Of a stretch of DNA of 64,000 nucleotides, positions 1 through 8,006 are shown one piece after another. Location of the stretch: the NCBI GenBank assembly GCA_035297265.1, contig DATGZH010000014.1:62001-126000 (forward strand), written 5' to 3'. This DNA is from DATGZH01 sp035297265 (GTDB taxonomy: Bacteria > Actinomycetota > Acidimicrobiia > Acidimicrobiales > RAAP-2). Made by a program: the position numbers and the translations under genes. A model generated the notes under the pieces. That model ran no database searches, was not told the origin of the DNA, and was given only the letters and a program-made list of their open reading frames with translations. Each line of letters opens with the position of its first letter. Position 1 is the stretch's first letter.

Positions 1-243
1 CTCGGGACGGGTCAGGTCGAGGCCGATGCTGCGCTTCCCGTGGTTGGGAATCTCGACGAAGACGGCCGGGCCGTCCGTGCCGCTGAGGGCGTGCTGCAGC
101 CCCCGCCCTGGATCGCCGCCCGCCGGGTGCTCGACCTTCACCACCTCGGCTCCGAGGTCGGCGAGGATGGCGGTCGCGGTGGGCGCGAACATCCACATCC
201 CCACCTCCACCACCTTCACGCCGGCGAGCGGTTGACCGGTCAC
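1..243 (-). CDS. CaiB/BaiF family CoA-transferase (type III), N-terminal part
   Basis: The minus strand reads a typical class III CoA-transferase N-terminus: 'LAGVKVVEVG', then 'ADLGAEVVKVEHPAGGDPGR', then 'NHGKRSIGLDL'. In this family those blocks form the first Rossmann-like half and the CoA-binding region; the catalytic Asp lies further on, outside the window. The enzymes move CoA between acyl-CoA and carboxylic acids. About 81 residues are visible and the gene runs off the left edge. I chose the GTG at 243-241 because a GGGGAGG lies just upstream; a second GTG at 246 is possible. The substrate cannot be read from the sequence. Its closeness to the catabolic region further right suggests acyl-CoA metabolism, but this is inference. 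Confidence 0.85.
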   Translation of the reverse strand, partial: MTGQPLAGVKVVEVGMWMFAPTATAILADLGAEVVKVEHPAGGDPGRGLQHALSGTDGPAVFVEIPNHGKRSIGLDLTRPE

Positions 244-405
244 CACACCTCCCCACGCCGCACAGGCCAGCGGCGGTCGCCACCAGCGGCCCGGCCACAC
301 TACGCAGCGGCGAGCGCTCCGGCCCAGGTCAGGACCTTCGGCCCTACCTGCTCGGCACCCCGGCGAGCAGGGTGGGAACGAGACGACGGTGAAAGGAGCA
401 GTCCG

Positions 406-741
406 ATGACCACCCCGTCCGAGCACCGTGGTACCCGTCGGAGCCCGACGCCGACCTCAGAGCTCGAGCACGTGCGGCGCGACATCATCCGGTTGCTGCG
501 TGACCTACGCGGCGCCTTCGACGAGTTGCTGGTGCAAAGCGAGATCGGCGAGATGAACGTGCGCGACGCGCTGGCCGCCCGCGTCGAGCAGATCGACCAG
601 GCCTGGTTCAACCTCAAGCGCTGCACGCGCGAGCAGGTGGAGGAGGAGAGGACCAAGGTGGCCACGTTCGAGCAGGCCGCCGAAGAGGCTGCGGCCGAGG
701 CGGCCGACGAGCACGGCCACGACTCGGCGGCCGCCGGCTAG
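406..741 (+). CDS. Hypothetical small coiled-coil protein
   Basis: A 111-residue, highly charged soluble protein. AAAGGAG at 392-398 sits 7 nt before the ATG at 406, so this start is well supported. Residues about 20-100 are rich in E, R, A and L with heptad-like spacing ('ELEHVRRDIIRLLRDLRGAF', later 'EQVEEERTKVATFEQAAEE'), which predicts a helical or coiled-coil protein. The tail is acidic and Ala-rich. No signal peptide or membrane segment is visible. I do not recognise a family. It lies 31 bp upstream of the universal stress protein and could be co-transcribed with it. Function unknown. Confidence 0.6.
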   Translation: MTTPSEHRGTRRSPTPTSELEHVRRDIIRLLRDLRGAFDELLVQSEIGEMNVRDALAARVEQIDQAWFNLKRCTREQVEEERTKVATFEQAAEEAAAEAADEHGHDSAAAG

Positions 742-772
742 TCAGCCGGCGGCGCGCTTCGGGTGGGCAACG

Positions 773-1234
773 GTGGCGGCGCCCGACAACCCGGCACCCC
801 CTGGCCCCGTCCTCGTCGGGGTCGACGGATCGTCGGGCGCCGAGCGGGCCGTTCGCCTGGCGGTGGGGTTGGCCTCGCGGACTGACCGTCCGTTGGTCAT
901 CCTCTACGGCTGGTCGCACGACCGGCCCGACACCCTCGAGACGTTCGAGACGCACGCCGAGAAGGTCCTCTCGGCGGCGGTGGCGACCGCCGAGGAACTC
1001 GCCCCCGGGCTCGAGGTGACGACCGAGGCCCACCCCGTCGACGCGGCGCAGGCCCTCATCGAAGCCAGCCGCGACGCCAGCCTCCTCGTCGTCGGCTCGC
1101 GCGGGATGGGGGGGTTCCGCGGCATCATGTTGGGCTCAGTGAGCCAGCGCTGCGCCCATCACGCCCACTGCCCGATCGTGATCGTGCCGCCCCCGAGCAC
1201 CCCCGCCGAGGGCGTCGGGTGCGACCCGGGTTGA
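773..1234 (+). CDS. Universal stress protein (UspA family)
   Basis: A single-domain Usp of 153 residues. 'VLVGVDGSSGAERAVRLAV' near residues 13-31 is the conserved first strand and helix, and 'GSRGMGGFRGIMLGSVS' at about 108-124 is the ATP-binding G-2x-G-9x-G(S/T) signature followed by the 'CPIVIV' last strand. These features place it in the ATP-binding Usp subgroup. Usp proteins are cytoplasmic nucleotide-binding stress proteins without a single defined reaction. The start is GTG at 773. The stop overlaps the 5' end of the next gene by 16 nt, suggesting co-transcription. Confidence 0.85.
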   Translation: MAAPDNPAPPGPVLVGVDGSSGAERAVRLAVGLASRTDRPLVILYGWSHDRPDTLETFETHAEKVLSAAVATAEELAPGLEVTTEAHPVDAAQALIEASRDASLLVVGSRGMGGFRGIMLGSVSQRCAHHAHCPIVIVPPPSTPAEGVGCDPG

Positions 1235-1938
1235 ACGGGACCGGGACGCCGGCGGCACCCGCCCCCGAGCCGCCGGCCGGGGGTGGACCAGCCCCGCTCC
1301 CTGCACGGCCCGACGACGTCGGTACGGTCCCCGCGGAGGGGCCGGCGCCCTTCCGAGAAGACCCCAGCCGGGCCGCGCCGCCGGCCGAGGAGGCCGAGCC
1401 GGTCCACATCTCGCCTCACCCGGCGTACGTGCCCCGGCGGACGTCGCTCTTCACGAGGATCCTGCGGGTCGTCCTCGTGGCACTGGCCCTCTGGCTCCCG
1501 ATCGAGCTCCACGGCCTCTGCTGGGTCAGTCTCTTGATCGGCCTCGGCGCCGTGCTCCTGCTGCTCCTGATCTTCCGCCTCCGGGCCCGCACCGTCGTGG
1601 CCCTGATGGCCGCGCTGGTGCTCGTCGAGGGGGTCGGCCTCGAGATCTGGAACGGCGCGGCCTTCCACACGGCGTCCTTGTCCGGGCCGCCGCCGGCGCT
1701 CCTCTGGTGCGGGCGGACGTACTGGCCACCGGGCCACACGCTCCGGGCCGAGACACCCGCCCAGCTGCGCGGCCTTCGGCCGGCCGTCGTGGCCGGCCGC
1801 CTGCAGACCGTGGGGACGACCCCCTCGGGGCTCCCCATTCTCTCGCCGACCGCGTGCGGAGGAACCAACCCGCCGTCGGTCTTCTTGCCGGCCGGCCCGC
1901 ACACCTACTACCGCTACGCCCTGAGCCGTCCCAACTGA
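1219..1938 (+). CDS. Hypothetical membrane protein
   Basis: A 239-residue protein with a Pro/Ala-rich cytoplasmic-type N-terminus (about 1-70), then three closely spaced hydrophobic segments (about 81-98, 102-119 and 124-142) and an extracytoplasmic-looking C-terminal part of about 95 residues with cysteines ('LWCGRTYW', 'TACGG') that could pair. I recognise no family. The GTG at 1219 overlaps the upstream usp gene by 16 nt; TTG at 1228 is an alternative. The proline-rich N-terminus before a membrane domain is common in actinobacterial envelope proteins, but the function is unknown. Confidence 0.6.
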   Translation: MRPGLNGTGTPAAPAPEPPAGGGPAPLPARPDDVGTVPAEGPAPFREDPSRAAPPAEEAEPVHISPHPAYVPRRTSLFTRILRVVLVALALWLPIELHGLCWVSLLIGLGAVLLLLLIFRLRARTVVALMAALVLVEGVGLEIWNGAAFHTASLSGPPPALLWCGRTYWPPGHTLRAETPAQLRGLRPAVVAGRLQTVGTTPSGLPILSPTACGGTNPPSVFLPAGPHTYYRYALSRPN

Positions 1939-2116
1939 CGCGGGCCGTGGGTGGACGGGATCGGCCCGTTGCGCCGGCCCGGGCCGACCTCGGCCCAGCT
2001 CACGGCCCCGAGCGGGACCTCGTCGCCGCCCGACGGGGCCGTTGGTAGCCTGCGGCTCCAGTCGGGCCGGCCACCTCGGGTCGGGACCCTGTTCGGGAAG
2101 CGGAGGTGGGCAGGCC

Positions 2117-3580
2117 ATGGCACGGACCTCGCCGCGGTGCGCAGCGTCGACCCGAGCCCGCCACCCTCGGCGCGCCCCGGTCCGGGCGCTCCTCGGTGCG
2201 GCGCTCTGTCTCGGCTTGGTCGCCCTCGTCAGCACCCCGGCGCTGGCCCTGTCGGCCGGGAAGCTCTACGTGAACAGCACCACGGGCAGCAACACCACGA
2301 ACGGGAACCCGAACAGCTGCCGCCTGCTGGCCAACCCCTGCGCCACGATCAGCTACGCCCTCACTCTGGCCCCGCCGGACGCCACGATCCTCGTGGCGAG
2401 CGGGAGCTACGACGAGCAGCTCACCATCACCCAGAACGTCACGATCGACGGGGCGGGAGCCGCCGGTGCGGGGGCCACGATCATCGACCCGGTGGCGCCG
2501 GTGCTCGCCGACACCGACACCGACAGCTCGACGCCGCAGAACTACATCGTCGACGTCACCTCGGGCGCCGTGGCCAACCTGAAGTTCCTGGCCGTCGACG
2601 GTAGCGCCGGCAGCAGCTTCTTCACCGGCTGCTCGGCCGACTACGTCGGCGTCTACTTCCACGACGCCGGGGGCACCTTGAACAACGTCGACGTCGACAA
2701 CCTGCAGCTTCCGACGGCCTTCCAGGGGTGTCAGGACGGCCTCGGGGTCTACGTGGCCAGCGACAGCGGCTCGACCTCGAACGTGACGATGAGCACCGTG
2801 AGCGTGCAGAACTACGACAAGAACGGGATCACGTGCGACGACGCCGGCACCACGTGCACCATCTCGCACACGAGCGTCCAGGGTGTCGGACCGACCGGCG
2901 TGATCGCCCAGAACGGGATCCAGGTCTACGGGGCCGCGGCCGCCACGCTCTCCAAGGACGACGTCTCGCAGAACACCTACACCGGCGGGGACACCCTGGC
3001 CACCGGGCTCCTGCTCTACGACGTGGGGACCCTCAACGTGGCCAGCACGACGGCGTTCATGAACGACGACGACATCCTCGCCGGCCAGGACGCCAGCGGC
3101 TCGGGCGACGGCACCTGGACCTTCAGCAAGGACGTCCTCGACCAGGCGACCGACGACACCTCGAGCCCGTCGGTGGGTCAGGGGCTCGGTGACGGCCTGG
3201 CCCTCGACAGCACGACCAACGTCGTGACGATCTCCGGCTTGAAGACGTTCAACAACTACGAATACGGCATCGCCCTCTACGGCGTGAGCAACGCCACCGT
3301 GACGAAGAGCAAGACGGGTGACAACGCCGACGGTATCTACGTCGGGGGGCCGGGCGGCACGGCCACGACAAGTACGGGCAACACGATCAGCTCGAACATC
3401 ATCACCACGAACACCGTGGACGGCATCCTGGCCGACACCGACTCCACGGGGAACACCTTCTTGTCGAACAAGCTCCGGAACAACGTGTTCTACGACCTCG
3501 CCGACCTGGGCACCGGGAACATCTGGACCACGAACTCCTGCACCCCGGCGCACGACAGCAACCCGGCGGGCCTCTGCTGA
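2117..3580 (+). CDS. Secreted right-handed parallel beta-helix repeat protein
   Basis: A 487-residue exported protein. The start ATG at 2117 follows a GGAGG about 9 nt upstream. Residues 1 to about 44 form a Sec signal peptide: Arg-rich n-region, Leu/Ala core, cleavage near 'TPALA-LSA'. The mature part opens with 'KLYVNSTTGSNTTNG', a motif seen in DUF1565/beta-helix proteins, then 'PCATISYAL' and 'TILVASGSYDEQLTI', then repeated Asn/Thr/Gly-rich rungs ('NGIQVYG', 'NYEYGIALYGVSNA', 'DGIYVGG', 'DGILADTDSTGNTFLSN'). This is typical of extracellular parallel beta-helices that bind or cut polysaccharides. No catalytic residues can be assigned. A potential disulfide pair is present near each end. 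Confidence 0.75.
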   Translation: MARTSPRCAASTRARHPRRAPVRALLGAALCLGLVALVSTPALALSAGKLYVNSTTGSNTTNGNPNSCRLLANPCATISYALTLAPPDATILVASGSYDEQLTITQNVTIDGAGAAGAGATIIDPVAPVLADTDTDSSTPQNYIVDVTSGAVANLKFLAVDGSAGSSFFTGCSADYVGVYFHDAGGTLNNVDVDNLQLPTAFQGCQDGLGVYVASDSGSTSNVTMSTVSVQNYDKNGITCDDAGTTCTISHTSVQGVGPTGVIAQNGIQVYGAAAATLSKDDVSQNTYTGGDTLATGLLLYDVGTLNVASTTAFMNDDDILAGQDASGSGDGTWTFSKDVLDQATDDTSSPSVGQGLGDGLALDSTTNVVTISGLKTFNNYEYGIALYGVSNATVTKSKTGDNADGIYVGGPGGTATTSTGNTISSNIITTNTVDGILADTDSTGNTFLSNKLRNNVFYDLADLGTGNIWTTNSCTPAHDSNPAGLC

Positions 3581-3647
3581 GGCCACGGCGGTCGGGCAGG
3601 CACTCCGGTGCCGGGCCGCCGGAATGCAGGTGTAAGGAGGCGTGACC

Positions 3648-4511
3648 ATGCCAATGCCCACCGACGTAGGGATCGTCGACACGATGATCTCTTTCCCGTT
3701 GAAGGACCCGAAGGCCACCTATGCCTTCGTGACCCGCCAGCTGAAGGACGACACCGCCAAGGACTTCGAGTTCCCCGTCGAGTACATGTTCAAGGACGTC
3801 CCCCACCCCGACACCGAGGACGACCCGGTAGCGGTCACGCTCCGCGAGATGGACCGCCACGGCATCGCCGTCGGGCTGGTGGCCGTGGGGCGGGGGGCTG
3901 CCGGCCAACGGGCGGTCAAAGAGCACCCGGACCGCTTCGTGGCCTCGCTCTCGGTGGACCCGAACGATGGCATGAAGGCCCTCCGGGCCATCGACGAGGC
4001 CAAGGCGCAGCACGACCTGCGGGCGGTGGAGGTGTTCCCCGCCGGCACGTTCCCCCAGGTGGCCATCAACGACAAGCGGATGTACCCCCTCTACGCCAAG
4101 TGCTGCGAGCTGGACCTGCCGATCTTCGTCTGCGCCGGGGTGCCCGGACCGCGCCTGCGCATGGAACCCCAGAAGGTCGAGTTCATCGATGAGGTCATGT
4201 ACGACTTCCCCGAGCTCGTCTTCGTCACCCGCCACGGCTGCGAGCCGTGGACCGAGCTGGCCGTGAAGCTGATGCTCAAGTGGCCGGGACTCCACTACTC
4301 GACGAGCGCCTTCGCCCCGAAGTACTACCCGAGGGACATCATCAACTACGCCAACACCCGAGGCGCCGACAAGGTGATCTACGCCGGCTACTTCCCGATG
4401 GGCCTCTCGCTCGAGCGCATCATGCGTGAGATGCCGGGCGTTCCTTTCCACGACGACGTCTGGCCCAAATTCCTCCGGGAGAACGCGGCGCGGGTGCTGA
4501 AACTGTCCTGA
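3648..4511 (+). CDS. Amidohydrolase 2 family protein (TIM-barrel metal-dependent hydrolase)
   Basis: A 287-residue protein of the amidohydrolase-related (ACMSD-like) family. 'VGIVDTMISFP' replaces the usual DxHxH at the first strand, so the usual paired metal histidines are absent there. Later blocks fit the family: 'HPDRFVASLSVDPNDGMKAL', 'VEVFPAG', 'YPLYAKCCELDLPIFVCAG', 'FVTRHGCEPWTELAVKLM' and 'DKVIYAGYFPMGLSLER'. Proteins of this type are decarboxylases or C-C hydrolases in catabolic routes, but the loss of metal residues makes the activity uncertain. AAGGAGG at 3634-3640 is 7 nt before ATG 3648; GTG 3642 is too close to the ribosome-binding site. A second ATG lies at 3654. Confidence 0.75.
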   Translation: MPMPTDVGIVDTMISFPLKDPKATYAFVTRQLKDDTAKDFEFPVEYMFKDVPHPDTEDDPVAVTLREMDRHGIAVGLVAVGRGAAGQRAVKEHPDRFVASLSVDPNDGMKALRAIDEAKAQHDLRAVEVFPAGTFPQVAINDKRMYPLYAKCCELDLPIFVCAGVPGPRLRMEPQKVEFIDEVMYDFPELVFVTRHGCEPWTELAVKLMLKWPGLHYSTSAFAPKYYPRDIINYANTRGADKVIYAGYFPMGLSLERIMREMPGVPFHDDVWPKFLRENAARVLKLS

Positions 4512-4525
4512 CCAGCACATTTGGG

Positions 4526-4531
4526 TAGTCT
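4526..4531 (+). promoter_or_regulatory. Putative -10 element (TAGTCT) for a leaderless transcript
   Basis: TAGTCT fits the actinobacterial TANNNT -10 pattern and ends 7 nt before the ATG at 4539. There is no ribosome-binding site before that ATG, which fits a leaderless mRNA starting at the A of ATG. No convincing -35 is visible. Confidence 0.35.
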
Positions 4532-4538
4532 CTTGGCC

Positions 4539-5243
4539 ATGCCGCAAGCCGCCCGTTTGGCCGCGTCGGCCCTCGGTGCCATCGCGGCGTGCGGGGCACT
4601 CCTCCTCGGCGCGGGGCCGGCCATGGCCGCCGGTGGCCTCACCGGCCGGTCGGCGATCCAGGTCGTCCAGAGCTCATTGCGGGCGTCGTCCGGAGCTTCG
4701 TCGGTCACGATGGACGGGCACTTCAACCGCGGAGGGCAGATCACCGGCTTCCACGTGTCGGTCACGTCCGGCAACGGCGTCGGCACGCTCACCCTCAACG
4801 GCAACTCGGAGCAGCTGATCAAGATCGGCAAGTCGATCTATTTGAAAGGCGACCGTGCCTTCTGGATCAAGAACGGCGGGACCGCGGCGGCCGAGCTCGC
4901 CGCTGGCCGCTGGGTCAAGGTGCCGGGCGACGCCTTCCAGTCGTTCTTCAACACCCACGAGCTCCTCTCCCAGTTGGGCCCGGACGTCTCGCGGAGCACG
5001 TTCGTCCGAGCCGGCGTCGCGGTGGTGGGGGGAGTGGCGGCCGTGGTCGTCGCCGGCCACGAGAAGGCCAACCCCTCCAATGGCGGCCGGCTCTACGTCG
5101 CCGCGCGGGGACCTCCGTACATCCTCAAGATCGCAGCCTCGTCGAACGGTACTGTCGGCTCGATCATCTTCTCCAACTACAACAAGCCGGTCCACGTCAC
5201 TCGGCCCGCCCATTACCTGGACCTCTCGAGCACCACGGGGTAG
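4539..5243 (+). CDS. Secreted LppX/LprG-like protein
   Basis: A 234-residue exported protein. Residues 1-27 form a signal peptide with cleavage after 'GPAMA'. The mature domain begins 'SAIQVVQSSLRASSGASSVTMDGHF' and continues with alternating strands ('GTLTLNGNSEQLIKIGKSIYLKGD', 'AGRWVKVPGDAFQSFF', 'GGRLYVAARGPPYILKIAASS'; parts only). This order resembles the half-barrel fold of LppX/LprAFG-like actinobacterial proteins that carry lipids in the envelope. No lipobox Cys is present, so it would be soluble or loosely bound. The ATG at 4539 has no ribosome-binding site; a TAGTCT at 4526 suggests a leaderless start. The family call is by pattern only. Confidence 0.6.
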   Translation: MPQAARLAASALGAIAACGALLLGAGPAMAAGGLTGRSAIQVVQSSLRASSGASSVTMDGHFNRGGQITGFHVSVTSGNGVGTLTLNGNSEQLIKIGKSIYLKGDRAFWIKNGGTAAAELAAGRWVKVPGDAFQSFFNTHELLSQLGPDVSRSTFVRAGVAVVGGVAAVVVAGHEKANPSNGGRLYVAARGPPYILKIAASSNGTVGSIIFSNYNKPVHVTRPAHYLDLSSTTG

Positions 5244-5258
5244 GCCGACGCCGTGGTC

Positions 5259-6026
5259 TCAGGCCGAGGCCCGTCGCTTCGGTCGTCGCTGGCGGGGCGT
5301 CGACCTGGCCTCCGGGTTCGACGCCGCGACGACGCCGGCCTGCAACCGTCCGAGGACGAGGGTCCAGGCCACCTCCATGAACTCGGCCTGCCGCCCGGTC
5401 TCGACGAGCTGGTGGACCTCGACGTGGGAGCCTCGTCGTCCCGGTGTGACCCGCAGGTAGCCGGTGTGCTCACCCCCGGGGAACGGCACGTTGTCGTCCT
5501 CGAAGTCCCACACCATGACGATCAAGTCGGGGGGCGAGACGAGCTCGTAGCGGCCACGCACCCGGGTGCCCCACTCCATCTCACAGGCGAACTGGCCGTC
5601 TTCGATGCTCACGGGGACGCCGAGCCAGCGCGAGTACACGGCCGGGTCGGTGAAGGCGGCGAAGGTCACCTCGGGTGGTGTCTCGACGTCGACGCTCGCC
5701 ACGACGACGGGCACGGTCCGGGCTTCGGAGAGCCTGGTCTCAGGGATGTCGTCGGCGGGGACCCACTTGAAGGAGCCGTCCAGGGCGAGATGGAGCTCCC
5801 GCACCACCTCCTGTCGGGCCCGGTAGCGGCGGAACGTGCCCGACGCGCTCATCGAGACGAGCCCGGCCCGGCGGAGGACTGCCAGGTGCTCGGAGATGGT
5901 CGGCTTGGTCAGGGCGAAGGCCGCGGCGATCTCGCCGGCCGGCAGATCCTCGTCCCAGATGAGCCGCAGGATCTCCCGGCGGATGGGGGAGCGGAGCGCT
6001 CCCAGCACCTCTTGAATGTCCTGCAC
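5259..6026 (-). CDS. ArsR-type HTH fused to an SRPBCC (AHSA1-like) domain
   Basis: A 255-residue two-domain protein. Residues about 5-75 form an ArsR winged helix: 'QEVLGALRSPIRREILRLI', then 'LTKPTISEHLAVLRRAGLV'. Residues about 100-235 form an AHSA1/SRPBCC ligand-binding domain ('VSVDVETPPEVTFAAFTDPA', 'SRWLG', 'GRYELVSPPDLIVMVW', 'HVEVHQLVETG'). ArsR-SRPBCC fusions usually repress a neighbouring YCII/SRPBCC gene set, and the divergent neighbour here is a YCII protein. The start is GTG 6026, preceded closely by GGAGG; TTG 6044 would add six residues. The C-terminus is Arg-rich ('PRQRRPKRRASA'). The intergenic region is short (73 bp), so one operator may serve both promoters. Confidence 0.85.
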   Translation of the reverse strand: MQDIQEVLGALRSPIRREILRLIWDEDLPAGEIAAAFALTKPTISEHLAVLRRAGLVSMSASGTFRRYRARQEVVRELHLALDGSFKWVPADDIPETRLSEARTVPVVVASVDVETPPEVTFAAFTDPAVYSRWLGVPVSIEDGQFACEMEWGTRVRGRYELVSPPDLIVMVWDFEDDNVPFPGGEHTGYLRVTPGRRGSHVEVHQLVETGRQAEFMEVAWTLVLGRLQAGVVAASNPEARSTPRQRRPKRRASA

Positions 6027-6099
6027 CCCACCTCCGGTTGCCAATATTTCGGCGCTTCCCTAATGTAGCCGTCACTGAACTTTGGGACAGGAGGTTGTC

Positions 6100-6414
6100 A
6101 TGGCCAACTACGTGCTGGCGTACCGCGGCGGCGCGATGGGCGAGAGCCCCGAGGAGCAGGAGGCCGCCATGACGGCCTGGATGAACTGGTTCGGGGCGCT
6201 GGGTGAGGCCATCGTCGACATGGGCAGCCCGTTCGGTGCCTCCTCGACGATCGGCGCCGACGGCTCGGTGAAGGACGGCGGCGCCTCGACCCTCACGGGG
6301 TACTCCATCGTCGTCGCTGACAGCCAGGAGGACGCGGTTGCGAAGGCCAAGGGCTGCCCGGTGCTCCAGAGCGGCGGCGCGGTCGAGGTCTACGAGTCGG
6401 TCCCCGTCGGCTGA
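6100..6414 (+). CDS. YCII-related (DGPF-type) domain protein
   Basis: A 104-residue single-domain YCII protein: 'NYVLAYRGG', a central helix 'MTAWMNWFGALGEAIVDMGSP', and the closing ferredoxin-like strands 'GYSIVVADSQEDAVAKAKGC' and 'AVEVYESVPVG'. YCII proteins are small dimeric ferredoxin-like-fold proteins of mostly unknown activity and are often paired with ArsR-SRPBCC regulators, as here. The ATG at 6100 has AGGAGG at 6089-6094. It is followed after 17 bp by a DinB-type gene, suggesting an operon. Confidence 0.85.
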   Translation: MANYVLAYRGGAMGESPEEQEAAMTAWMNWFGALGEAIVDMGSPFGASSTIGADGSVKDGGASTLTGYSIVVADSQEDAVAKAKGCPVLQSGGAVEVYESVPVG

Positions 6415-6431
6415 CCGGCGAAGAGGGCCTC

Positions 6432-7058
6432 GTGCCGAAGACCGATGTCTGGCCGACCGTCCACGCCGAGCGGCGGGCGTTGGCCGACGACCTCGAGCGG
6501 CTGAACGACGAGCAATGGAGCACGCGGTCGCTCTGCAGCGACTGGACTGTCCGCGACGTCGTGGCTCACATGACGAGCACGGCCAAGATCTCGGGCGCCA
6601 CGTTCTTCCCGAAGGTGATCGGGTCTGGCTTCAGCCTGACTCGGATGCAGGCCCGGGACATCGCCCGCGAGCGGGGCGTCTCGCCCTCGGCCACGCTCCA
6701 AGGCTTCACCTCGGTGATCGACTCGTCGAAGCACCCACCGGGACCGGGTGACACCTGGCTGGGTGAGGTGCTCATCCACAGCGAGGACGTCCGTCGGCCG
6801 CTCGGCCTCGAGCACGAGTACCCCCGTGACGCCGTCGTCGAGGTGGCCGACTTCTACAAGGGCTCCAACCTGGTGATCGGGGCGAAGCGCCGGATCACGG
6901 GCCTGCGCCTGCGGGCGACCGACGTCGAGTGGTCCACCGGGGAGGGGCCCGAGGCCGCCGGCCCGATCCTCTCTTTGCTCATGGCGATGACCGGCCGCAA
7001 GACGGTGCTGGACGACCTCTCCGGGGAGGGCGTGGAGGTCCTGCGCGGCCGGGACTGA
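6432..7058 (+). CDS. Maleylpyruvate isomerase-type (DinB/MDMPI) protein
   Basis: A 208-residue protein with the MDMPI_N four-helix layout: 'ERRALADDLERLNDEQWSTR', 'SLCSDWTVRDVVAHM' and 'LGEVLIHSEDVRRPLG'. The Trp-rich block and the two His positions (in 'VVAHM' and 'LIHSED') fit the metal site of the DinB/mycothiol-dependent maleylpyruvate isomerase superfamily. Such enzymes use mycothiol in actinobacteria, but many members have unknown substrates. The GTG at 6432 follows an AAGAGGG at short spacing. It probably shares a transcript with the YCII gene. Confidence 0.75.
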   Translation: MPKTDVWPTVHAERRALADDLERLNDEQWSTRSLCSDWTVRDVVAHMTSTAKISGATFFPKVIGSGFSLTRMQARDIARERGVSPSATLQGFTSVIDSSKHPPGPGDTWLGEVLIHSEDVRRPLGLEHEYPRDAVVEVADFYKGSNLVIGAKRRITGLRLRATDVEWSTGEGPEAAGPILSLLMAMTGRKTVLDDLSGEGVEVLRGRD

Positions 7059-7145
7059 TCGGGGCCCGCCAGCGGTGGAACGAAGCCAACCGCGAGCCCC
7101 CGGTGGGGGAGTGACGACCCGCGTGGACCTCGGCGTGCCAGCAAT

Positions 7146-8003
7146 TCAGGCGTTCGATCCGTCCGCCGGCACGTCCGGCGGCCATGCCGCTTCCCCCTCA
7201 CCGTCCTCCACCGCGAGGCGCCGCATGCCGAGCGTGTAGGCCGTCATCGACAGCGATCCGGCGGCACAGCCCTCGACGAGGAGATCACATCGACTGGCTG
7301 CGGCGGACGCCAGACCGGCGATGTAGAGGAGCGGGAGGAAGTGGTCGGGGGTGGGCACCGCCTCACGGAAGTGCGGGTGCGCAGCGAGCTTGTGGATCTC
7401 CGCCGGATCCGACAGGAGGATGTCCCTCGCGTCCTCGTCGAACCGACGGGCCCAGTCGTAGCCGTCGGCCAAGCCCAGGTCGATGAGTCGCAGGTTGTGG
7501 ACGACGTTGCCGCTACCGACCACGAGGACGCCCGAGTCCCGCAAGGGAGCCAGTTTCGCCCCGAGGTCGAAGTGGTAGTCGAGGTCCTGCTCGGCGTTGA
7601 TGGAGAGCTGGACCACCGGGACCGTGGCGTCGGGAAACATGTGGCCGAGGACCGTCCAGGTGCCGTGGTCCAGCCCCCAGCTGTCGGCGTCCTCGCCGAC
7701 CCAGGTCGGGTGCACCGCCTCCGCGATCTCCCCGGCCAGCTCCGGGAGGCCCGGCGCCGGGTACTGCACGGCGAAGAGCTCCGCCGGGAAGCCGTAGAAG
7801 TCGTGGATGGTCCGGGGCCGGGGCATGACCGTCACCGCCGTGGCGTTGATGAACCAGTGCGCCGACACGCAGAGGACCGCCCTCGGACGGCCGACGGCTC
7901 GCCCGAGCGCCCGCCACGCCCTCGTGTAACGGTTCAGCTCGAGCGCGTTCATCGGGTTACCGTGCCCGATGAAGGCCGCCGGCATCGGTGCGGCCGCAAC
8001 CAC
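7146..8003 (-). CDS. LigB-superfamily extradiol dioxygenase (4,5-DOPA dioxygenase type)
   Basis: A 285-residue class III extradiol dioxygenase. Candidate metal ligands are H14 ('FIGHGNPMN'), H49 ('VSAHWF') and H221 ('TPDHFLPLLY'); 'LDHGTWTVLGHMFP' (H113) and 'GSGNVVHNLR' are further conserved family blocks. Single-gene members of this DODA/YgiD subgroup open catechol-type rings. It is the last gene of a five-gene minus-strand operon starting with a Rieske oxygenase, which fits ring cleavage after ring hydroxylation. The start GTG 8003 lies 3 bp after the stop of the upstream gene; a downstream ATG (residue 7) is an alternative. The actual substrate is not known. Confidence 0.88.
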   Translation of the reverse strand: MVAAAPMPAAFIGHGNPMNALELNRYTRAWRALGRAVGRPRAVLCVSAHWFINATAVTVMPRPRTIHDFYGFPAELFAVQYPAPGLPELAGEIAEAVHPTWVGEDADSWGLDHGTWTVLGHMFPDATVPVVQLSINAEQDLDYHFDLGAKLAPLRDSGVLVVGSGNVVHNLRLIDLGLADGYDWARRFDEDARDILLSDPAEIHKLAAHPHFREAVPTPDHFLPLLYIAGLASAAASRCDLLVEGCAAGSLSMTAYTLGMRRLAVEDGEGEAAWPPDVPADGSNA

Positions 8004-8006
8004 GGT

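Noticed and set aside
233..242. TTGACCGGTC, resembling the TetR-type palindrome core
   Set aside because: It lies within the first codons of the CoA-transferase gene and lacks the flanking TAC/GTA arms; probably chance.
7097..7109. CCCCC-GGT-GGGGG hairpin between convergent genes
   Set aside because: Only 5-bp arms of a single base type in a GC-rich gap; too likely by chance to list as a terminator.
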